DNA of 18,833 nt. Origin: Acetomicrobium sp. UBA3949. Lineage in GTDB: Bacteria; Synergistota; Synergistia; Synergistales; Acetomicrobiaceae. The notes beneath the pieces are model-generated. The model was given only the letters and a program-made list of their open reading frames with translations, searched no databases and was not told the origin of the DNA. Below are positions 14,136 to 18,833 of the stretch, piece after piece. The DNA lies in the NCBI GenBank assembly GCA_002385485.1, contig DGDP01000008.1, positions 1 to 18,833 on the forward strand, written 5' to 3'. Both the position numbers and the translations under genes were made by a program. The number at the start of each line of letters is the position of its first letter. Position 1 is the first letter of the stretch.

Positions 14136-15035
14136 ATGGCTGAGAAAGTTGAAGTTGTCGTTTCGGATGAATTTATAGGTGAAAGACTCGACTTTGCCTT
14201 GTCCAAAATAACAGCCAGATCTCGAAGCCAAATTCAAAGAGCTCTGCGGGAAGCGGGTTTTAAGCCATCGATGAAAGTAAGAGAGGCCATGAACCTCGAG
14301 CTGAGCTTCCATGATGAAGAGAAGGAGGCAATGCTCGAGCCTGAACCTGTAAATTTTGAAGTGCTCTACGAGGATGCCGATATTATAGTTATAGATAAGC
14401 CTGCTCCCCTTGTCGTTCATCCTGCTGCTGGTCACTGGTACGGCACCTTAGTACATGGGCTTGTATATCGATACCCTGAGCTTGCAGATTCGGATATGAG
14501 AAGACCGGGTATAGTCCATCGCCTGGATGCCGGAACATCGGGACTAATGGTAATAGCCAGAAACCTTTTCTCGAAACAGAAACTTACAGATGCCTTTAAA
14601 GCGCGCTCTGTGAAAAAAGAATACCTAGCCTTAGTATATGGACATCCCAATAAAGGAAAGGGAACTATTGCAAGCTCCATAGGCAGACATCCGAAGAATC
14701 GGCTAAAGATGGCTGTCGTATCTGGAGGCAGGGAGGCCATCACAGAATATGAGGTTCTTTGGAGTAACGATAAATTTTCTTTCTTACGCTGCGCGATCCA
14801 CACCGGCAGGACCCATCAGATAAGGGTTCATTTAAAGGATATGGGATGTCCCATCGTTGGAGACAGGCTTTACGGATGCAATTTGAAAGCAGAATGGGTT
14901 CCCAAGGACCGTTTCTTTCTTCATGCATGGAAGCTTGCTTTTCCGCATCCTAGGGATGGCAGGATAATGACTTTTAGGTCCTTCTTGCCTTCGGAACTTA
15001 AGAAAGCTCTTTTAGGAGCTCGAGCCACAAATTAG
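14136..15035 (+). CDS. rluD: RluA/RluD-family 23S rRNA pseudouridine synthase
   Basis: This 299-residue enzyme converts uridine to pseudouridine in RNA. An S4 RNA-binding domain occupies about residues 12-75 (GERLDFALSKITARSRSQIQ), and the catalytic domain carries the signature HRLDAGTSGLMVIAR with D131 as the catalytic aspartate. The later RTHQIRVHLKDMGCPIVGD motif is also present. The layout and length fit RluD, but RluC or another RluA-type member cannot be excluded, so the symbol is provisional. The ribosome site is weak, and translation may follow from the upstream gene 14 bases away. The last 38 bases overlap rqcH on the other strand. Confidence 0.9.
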   Translation: MAEKVEVVVSDEFIGERLDFALSKITARSRSQIQRALREAGFKPSMKVREAMNLELSFHDEEKEAMLEPEPVNFEVLYEDADIIVIDKPAPLVVHPAAGHWYGTLVHGLVYRYPELADSDMRRPGIVHRLDAGTSGLMVIARNLFSKQKLTDAFKARSVKKEYLALVYGHPNKGKGTIASSIGRHPKNRLKMAVVSGGREAITEYEVLWSNDKFSFLRCAIHTGRTHQIRVHLKDMGCPIVGDRLYGCNLKAEWVPKDRFFLHAWKLAFPHPRDGRIMTFRSFLPSELKKALLGARATN

Positions 15036-16644
15036 GCGAAACTCGAATCGAAGAAAAGTTGGTATAGGTGACATGTCCAGGGCCTGATTTTGGCAATGCC
15101 TTCACATACTTTCGTAGAGTGTAGTCAACAATATGATATGATGTATTTTTTGCCTTGCTGTAATAGGCTGCCAACGAAGCGGCGAATTCGACTAATCTGT
15201 CATTTGCCCCATTTCCAGATAATTTTAAAATTACATGTGATCCTGAAACTTCCTTGGCATGAAACCAAATGTCCTCCGACGAAGCTACTTCAAATGTAAC
15301 ATATCTGTTTGCCTTTGCGTTTAATCCGACATACACGATGTATCCGCCCTTGAGGTCGAACCTCTTATGAGGGGGGGTGTATCTTTTCTTTCTTTTTGAG
15401 TCCTCAGTGCCGATGCCATTAAACGTAAAATCATCCAATATCTTTTTTATATCGCTAATGTCGGTTAAAATTGAGACAAAATCACGATATTCGTCGAGTT
15501 CCCTTAAGGAAGCCTGTAAGGTCTCCATTTCCCTTTGAAGCCTTTCTTGATCTCTATGATATTTTTTGGCAAGGTTAAAGTATCTTTTTGCGTTTTCGAT
15601 AGGTGATAGCTTCGGATCAAGTTCTATTTCAACCGTTCCGAAGCATTCGTCCCAACTCCTTAATTTAACCGAAGAAGACCCCTTGCGGACCTCATGAGCA
15701 TAGGATAACAGCAGGGTGCCGTAGTGATTCCATTTTTCTGCTTTCTCGACCATGGAAATGAGGTTCGATAACCCCCTAATTTTATCCGATAATCTCCGCC
15801 TATCGGAATCAAGGATTTTGTGTATTTGTTGGAGCATAACCTCTCTCTCTCGATCGAAAAACTGAAAAAGGATCTTCCTGGAAAAAAGGAGGGGGGTTTC
15901 GTCGCACTTCAAGGCTTTGTCCAATATAATCGGAAAAACGGTCAAATAGCCGTCTATATTCTGGCAAATTAATTCCCTTAAGGGGAGAAAGTAAAGCTTC
16001 TGCAAATAGGGTTCAAAATCGATGCACTTATTTTCCCATTCCTTCGACAAAATTCCGGCCAAAGTGGCTCCAATGCCTCGGTACCTCTTTAAGTTCGTCA
16101 TATCCTCTTTGCTGAAGTTTTCAACATCAGGACCGCTGAAAGGTGGAGGAGATACATAAGGCAGCCCGGGAAGTATGGATCTATACCTGTTTATTTCGGG
16201 GTGAACGTGTTTTGCGGTCTCTATGACTTTTTCTTTGTCATCTAAAATAATCAAGTTAGCCTGTCTTCCTGTTGCTTCAAATACGATAAAGCGGGAAACG
16301 TCAACTCCGGCTCCCAGTGGTCTTGAAAATTCCAACACTAATACACGATCTCTGTTCAATTGAAAGGCACGAACCAACGACCCACCGACAATATGGCTTT
16401 TGACGACTCCAAAAATGGGGTGAGTTTTGTCTTTGAGGTCCTTTAAAATTTCCAATTCATATCTATCGATCAATGCTATCCCGCAACAGCGACTATCCCA
16501 ACTCAACCAAAGCCAGTCGCCGTTATGCCCAAGCTGTAATGCCAACCATTCAGGTCCGGCTTCACAACGGTAAAGTATCTTGTTTGCGAATCGCTCGTTT
16601 ATATCCAAAACCCAACCATGGGTCATCTCTGGTCCGTAGTGCAC
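14998..16644 (-). CDS. rqcH: RqcH, ribosome quality control factor (NFACT family)
   Basis: This protein of about 548 residues binds stalled 50S subunits carrying peptidyl-tRNA and, in bacteria, recruits tRNA-Ala to add C-terminal alanine tails that mark the peptide for degradation. The N-terminal NFACT-N region includes SRFIVFEATGRQANLIILDD, a helical coiled-coil middle includes ENAKRYFNLAKKYHRDQERL, and the C-terminal NFACT-R domain has DIWFHAKEVSGSHVILKLSG. The frame is open to an ATG at 16680 inside ttuA, but I prefer the GTG at 16644 because AAGGAG (16659-16654) lies 9 bases before it and the gene then follows the ttuA stop by 14 bases. It is the last gene of the ttuB-ttuA-rqcH operon and meets rluD tail to tail. 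Confidence 0.93.
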   Translation of the reverse strand: MHYGPEMTHGWVLDINERFANKILYRCEAGPEWLALQLGHNGDWLWLSWDSRCCGIALIDRYELEILKDLKDKTHPIFGVVKSHIVGGSLVRAFQLNRDRVLVLEFSRPLGAGVDVSRFIVFEATGRQANLIILDDKEKVIETAKHVHPEINRYRSILPGLPYVSPPPFSGPDVENFSKEDMTNLKRYRGIGATLAGILSKEWENKCIDFEPYLQKLYFLPLRELICQNIDGYLTVFPIILDKALKCDETPLLFSRKILFQFFDREREVMLQQIHKILDSDRRRLSDKIRGLSNLISMVEKAEKWNHYGTLLLSYAHEVRKGSSSVKLRSWDECFGTVEIELDPKLSPIENAKRYFNLAKKYHRDQERLQREMETLQASLRELDEYRDFVSILTDISDIKKILDDFTFNGIGTEDSKRKKRYTPPHKRFDLKGGYIVYVGLNAKANRYVTFEVASSEDIWFHAKEVSGSHVILKLSGNGANDRLVEFAASLAAYYSKAKNTSYHIVDYTLRKYVKALPKSGPGHVTYTNFSSIRVSPNLWLELLKELS

Positions 16645-16658
16645 TTGAGATTTCTCCT

Positions 16659-17561
16659 TTATTTTTTGTTCAAATCCCATAAGGCGCAGAAAGAACAGAC
16701 TTCATTCCAAGAAGGAATGTCACAGATCTCGCAGCGGGAGTCAGGCATGTCTATATTCCGGGCTTTAAAGATATCTATGTATTTGACATATCCGAGGTAA
16801 AAAGCTTGTTTTGCACCCGGAGAGTTTTCTTCGATCTCATTTAGAATGTGTTTCCAACGCAGGAACGTGGCACCCTCGGAATAGGGACACTCCTTCTGGA
16901 TATAATCAATCCCCTGAAGCAAGCAATATACGGTATTTTCCTTCTCCGTACAAAGAATCAACGGTTTAGCCTTAGCAAATTCGCCTTTCCAAAGGGGAGG
17001 AGAGTAGGGAGCTCCTTTGGCAAGATAATCGAACTTCCAGTAAAGGAGGTTTCCAAGTAGGGCAGCCGCCTGATCATCCAAATTGTGTCCTGTGACTATT
17101 ACGTCAAAATTTCCCTCTCTGGCCGTTTTGTTCATGTAATACCTCTTCGTTACTCCGCATACTGAGCAGGTCTTGCGCTTTTTTGAATACGCCTTATCGG
17201 GAATCGACATGCCATGAAGCTCTTTGACGTTTACGACGTGTAGCTTTTTCCCGATACGATTTGCAAATGTTCTCGAGAGCTCTTCGCTTTCATCGGAGTA
17301 ATCATTTTCTTTTATGCCTAAATTAATGTACAAACCATGAGCATTGTAGCCGAGGCGAGTGAGTATATCCCAAAGCGCCAAACTATCCTTGCCGCCCGAT
17401 ACGGCTACCAATATCTTGCTATCTTTGGTAAACATCTTGAATTCATCTATAGCTTTGGCAGCTCGTTTCAACATCCAATGGTCGAAGTGATCGGCACATA
17501 GGGCCAAATTGTGTTGAGGCAAGCCTATAATGGCCTTTTCATGGCAAATTCTGCACTTCAT
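16659..17561 (-). CDS. ttuA: TtuA-type tRNA 2-thiouridine synthase
   Basis: This 300-residue enzyme is of the TtuA/TtcA/Ncs6 family, which activates uridine with ATP and replaces oxygen by sulfur. TtuA makes 2-thio-ribothymidine at position 54, which stabilises tRNA in thermophiles. Visible features in order are an N-terminal zinc finger (C3, C6, C22, H25), the PP-loop SGGKDS at 55-60, CSVCG with C132 and C135 plus C225 in ECPYSEG as likely iron-sulfur ligands, GHNLDDQAA at 158-166, and a C-terminal zinc finger (C277, C280, C289, C292). Both zinc fingers distinguish TtuA from TtcA. The ATG at 17561 is 6 bases after the ttuB stop, with GGAGG inside the ttuB end, so translation is coupled. The sulfur donor is probably the product of ttuB. 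Confidence 0.92.
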   Translation of the reverse strand: MKCRICHEKAIIGLPQHNLALCADHFDHWMLKRAAKAIDEFKMFTKDSKILVAVSGGKDSLALWDILTRLGYNAHGLYINLGIKENDYSDESEELSRTFANRIGKKLHVVNVKELHGMSIPDKAYSKKRKTCSVCGVTKRYYMNKTAREGNFDVIVTGHNLDDQAAALLGNLLYWKFDYLAKGAPYSPPLWKGEFAKAKPLILCTEKENTVYCLLQGIDYIQKECPYSEGATFLRWKHILNEIEENSPGAKQAFYLGYVKYIDIFKARNIDMPDSRCEICDIPSWNEVCSFCALWDLNKK

Positions 17562-17567
17562 AGATGC

Positions 17568-17756
17568 TTAACCTCCGCTGACGGTATCGATGATCCGGAC
17601 TTCGTCGTCAGGATTGAGCGTCTCGTCCTCGGTAACGATTGCTCCATTTCTTATGACGACCACTTCGCCTTTATTTAAAGCCATTTTTTTTAAAAGTTTA
17701 TTTACTGACATTGTCTCTTTAAATTCAAGCACTTCACTATTGTAGCGAACCCTCAC
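17568..17756 (-). CDS. ttuB: TtuB-type ubiquitin-like sulfur carrier
   Basis: This 62-residue beta-grasp protein ends in the required Gly-Gly (DTVSGG), which is adenylated and thiocarboxylated to carry sulfur. The pattern ETMSVNKLLKKM, VVVIRNGAIVTEDETL and DDEVRIIDTVSGG is typical of the ThiS/MoaD/TtuB group. Its position directly before ttuA identifies TtuB rather than ThiS or MoaD. The frame is open to a TTG at 17840, but I choose the GTG at 17756, which has AAGGGGG (17773-17767) 10 bases upstream and gives the usual size. The longer start would cover the promoter. Confidence 0.88.
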   Translation of the reverse strand: MRVRYNSEVLEFKETMSVNKLLKKMALNKGEVVVIRNGAIVTEDETLNPDDEVRIIDTVSGG

Positions 17757-17811
17757 TATTTCAGAGCCCCCTTGTGCTGTTAATAATGAACAGGGATTGA
17801 CGCGAACAAAT

Positions 17812-17840
17812 ACCATATCACATGTAATGATGCTTGACAA
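17812..17840 (-). promoter_or_regulatory. Promoter of ttuB-ttuA-rqcH
   Basis: On the minus strand TTGTCA (17840-17835) and TATGGT (17817-17812) are 17 bases apart, upstream of the ttuB ribosome site. The -35 box overlaps that of the opposing tRNA promoter. Confidence 0.6.
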
Positions 17841-17863
17841 GCGAGCGATAAGACGCTTACAAT
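17834..17863 (+). promoter_or_regulatory. Promoter of tRNA-Ala/tRNA-Pro
   Basis: A consensus TTGACA (17834-17839) and TACAAT (17858-17863) are 18 bases apart, and the tRNA-Ala begins 14 bases after the -10 box. Together with the opposite promoter it forms a back-to-back pair on one TTGACAA sequence. Confidence 0.7.
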
Positions 17864-17876
17864 GAATTTCGCTTAA

Positions 17877-17951
17877 GGGGCTGTAGCGCAGAGGGAGCGC
17901 GTTTCCTTCGCACGGAAAAGGTCGGGGGTTCGAGTCCCCCCAGCTCCACCA
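17877..17951 (+). tRNA. tRNA-Ala(CGC)
   Basis: The acceptor stem GGGGCTG pairs with CAGCTCC and includes the G3-U70 wobble pair, the main alanine identity element. The anticodon stem TTTCC/GGAAA holds the loop TTCGCAC, so the anticodon is CGC, reading GCG. The T stem is GGGGG/CCCCC around TTCGAGT, and CCA is encoded. Confidence 0.96.
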
Positions 17952-17961
17952 ATAAAAAATT

Positions 17962-18039
17962 CGGGGCGTAGCGCAGTCTGGTTAGCGCACCTGCTTTGGG
18001 AGCAGGGGGTCGAAGGTTCAAATCCTTTCGCCCCGACCA
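17962..18039 (+). tRNA. tRNA-Pro(TGG)
   Basis: The acceptor stem CGGGGCG pairs with CGCCCCG, followed by ACCA. The anticodon stem CCTGC/GCAGG holds the loop TTTGGGA, so the anticodon is TGG. It lies 10 bases after tRNA-Ala and is probably cut from the same transcript. Confidence 0.97.
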
Positions 18040-18054
18040 GAATGACAATAAAAA

Positions 18055-18107
18055 GGGCAGGACATTATCATTAGATATGAGATATGCTTTATCCTGCCCT
18101 ATTTTAT
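18055..18107. terminator. Terminator after tRNA-Pro
   Basis: GGGCAGGA (18055-18062) pairs with TCCTGCCC (18092-18099) and is followed by TATTTTATT. The loop is long (about 29 bases). On the other strand the stem is followed by TTTTTATTG, so it could also act leftward. Confidence 0.7.
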
Positions 18108-18192
18108 TGCGGTTGTGGTAGTTTGGCATGTAGTATTTGAGAAATAGAGAATTTTATGATTTTCTTGCCTTGATTTTTTAACATCCAAGGTA

Positions 18193-18221
18193 TTGCGCAA
18201 GCACATTCGTTATGCTAGTAT
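18193..18221 (+). promoter_or_regulatory. Promoter of tRNA-Gly/tRNA-Arg
   Basis: TTGCGC (18193-18198) and TAGTAT (18216-18221) are 17 bases apart, and the -10 box ends 14 bases before tRNA-Gly. The stretch from the terminator to here shows no gene. Confidence 0.55.
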
Positions 18222-18235
18222 TATTCGCGTCGAGG

Positions 18236-18312
18236 GCGGGAATAGCTCAGCTGGCTAGAGCGACGGCCTTCCAAGCCGTAGGTCGCGGGTTCGAATCCCG
18301 TTTCCCGCTCCA
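18236..18312 (+). tRNA. tRNA-Gly(TCC)
   Basis: The acceptor stem GCGGGAA pairs with TTCCCGC, then T and CCA. The anticodon stem ACGGC/GCCGT holds the loop CTTCCAA, so the anticodon is TCC. The T arm is GCGGG-TTCGAAT-CCCGT. Confidence 0.97.
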
Positions 18313-18325
18313 GTTTATTTGAAGG

Positions 18326-18402
<77 letters not shown>

Positions 18403-18459
18403 TAGTATTCGTGGTGTTTGATCAAAATAATATCAATGAAAAATGAAAATTTTTCCTGC

Positions 18460-18491
18460 GATATTGCGGTTTGTTAACAAATGGCAATATC
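18460..18491. repeat. 32-bp near-perfect palindrome, operator-like
   Basis: GATATTGC (18460-18467) and GCAATATC (18484-18491) flank the perfect palindrome TTTGTTAACAAA (18470-18481). Around one centre, 14 of 16 pairs are symmetric with no loop, which suits binding of a dimeric or tetrameric regulator better than an RNA hairpin. A second short palindrome, TTTGATCAAA, lies at 18417-18426. Confidence 0.5.
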
Positions 18492-18520
18492 AGGTCAACA
18501 CATCAATCAGTATCATGTAT

Positions 18521-18561
18521 AACAGTCCCCTGTTTGCCCAGAAAGGCAGGAGGGGACTGTT
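18521..18561. other. GC-rich hairpin without T run
   Basis: AACAGTCCCC (18521-18530) pairs perfectly with GGGGACTGTT (18552-18561), and an inner TGCC/GGCA stem extends it. No T tract follows (GTAGTAG), so it may be a processing or RNA-stability hairpin, possibly the end of the tRNA transcript. Confidence 0.45.
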
Positions 18562-18731
18562 GTAGTAGTATCTGCTAATTAAGCTCGGGTTAATATTATC
18601 TATAAGCGTAGTGATAAATTCTATCAGTTAATAAGTCGGCCTATTAGTACAATGATATTAGATACATTTGATTTTTAAGAATTTTCATATGAATCATTGA
18701 TATTAAATTATGATTTGTGATAATATATCAT

Positions 18732-18798
18732 GGGGCGCGATCGGGCAGGTCATAATTGGCCAAATGCTCTATTCCCGATGATTGCTCCATTTTTTTTA
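18732..18798 (+). terminator. Long two-part stem followed by eight T residues
   Basis: GGGGC (18732-18736) pairs with GCTCC (18784-18788) and ATCGGG (18740-18745) with CCCGAT (18774-18779), with A and eight T residues after. This fits a rightward terminator with a large loop. Read leftward, the same stem would be the 5' end of a transcript from the promoter at 18822-18795. Confidence 0.45.
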
Positions 18799-18822
18799 TA
18801 CAAAGGAACTCGACCGCGTCAA
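18795..18822 (-). promoter_or_regulatory. Leftward promoter-like sequence at the window edge
   Basis: On the minus strand TTGACG (18822-18817) and TATAAA (18800-18795) are 16 bases apart. Predicted initiation falls near an ATG at 18790 that opens only 20 codons, so the product would be a leaderless peptide or, more likely, a structured RNA. The TATAAA overlaps the T run of the putative terminator, so one of the two readings may be false. Confidence 0.35.
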
Positions 18823-18833
18823 GTTTTTGTAGG

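Larger units (their letters stand above)
18403..18833. other. AT-rich region without a convincing gene
   Basis: About 430 bases hold no supported protein gene on either strand. They contain a large palindrome (18460-18491), a GC-rich hairpin (18521-18561), a long stem followed by eight T residues (18732-18798) and a leftward promoter-like pair (18795-18822). A small untranslated RNA or the control region of a gene beyond the window are both possible. Confidence 0.5.

Noticed and set aside
17857..18129. 90-codon leftward open frame across the tRNA-Ala and tRNA-Pro genes
   Set aside because: It is the reverse complement of two tRNA genes and gives the well-known false product of the LNLRPPAP / GGLEPPT type. 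It has no ribosome site.

Overview
The window looks like a thermophilic anaerobic bacterium of moderate GC content, most likely a member of the Synergistota (Acetomicrobium- or Thermovirga-like). This is inferred from gene content: a fused TRAP permease with DUF1850, the order ileS - TraR/DksA-type zinc-finger gene - rluD, and a ttuB-ttuA pair for tRNA U54 thiolation, which is typical of thermophiles. No rRNA or species-diagnostic gene is present, so the assignment is tentative.

Region 1 (about 11-7364) is a compact integrated element. It lies beside, but does not interrupt, a tRNA-Arg(CCT) gene and that gene's promoter. It carries a leftward gene of unknown function, a divergent switch region with a small Cro/CI-type HTH gene, an unknown small gene, a NrS-1-type PrimPol, an SF3 (D5/P4-type) helicase, a candidate replication origin directly after the helicase gene, a 53-residue zinc-ribbon gene with a TTG start, two tandem Nu1-like small-terminase paralogues, a RinA/ArpU-like late regulator, a terminator, a small acidic protein gene and a tyrosine recombinase. 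There is no large terminase, portal, capsid, tail or lysis gene. The layout (integrase, repressor-like HTH, primase-helicase plus adjacent origin, orphan TerS, ArpU/RinA regulator) matches the logic of phage satellites (PICI/SaPI-like islands). I propose it as a satellite, about 7.3 kb long, of a Synergistota phage. This is the most likely undescribed system in the window.

Region 2 (7445-15035) is host chromosome read rightward: tRNA-Arg, pcm overlapping a DUF1850 gene, a fused TRAP permease, ileS, a TraR/DksA-type gene and rluD. The TRAP permease gene is split by a 67-bp insertion. The insertion leaves a perfect 30-bp direct repeat, and loss of one repeat unit would restore a single frame of about 645 codons.

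Region 3 (14998-17756) is read leftward as ttuB - ttuA - rqcH: a sulfur carrier, a tRNA 2-thiolation enzyme and the ribosome quality-control factor RqcH. rqcH overlaps the 3' end of rluD by 38 bp tail to tail. The ttuB promoter and the promoter of a rightward tRNA pair overlap back to back on a shared -35 box.

Region 4 (17877-18833) holds tRNA-Ala(CGC), tRNA-Pro(TGG), a terminator, a promoter, tRNA-Gly(TCC) and tRNA-Arg(TCT). It then has about 430 bp of AT-rich sequence without a convincing gene but with several strong palindromes and hairpins.
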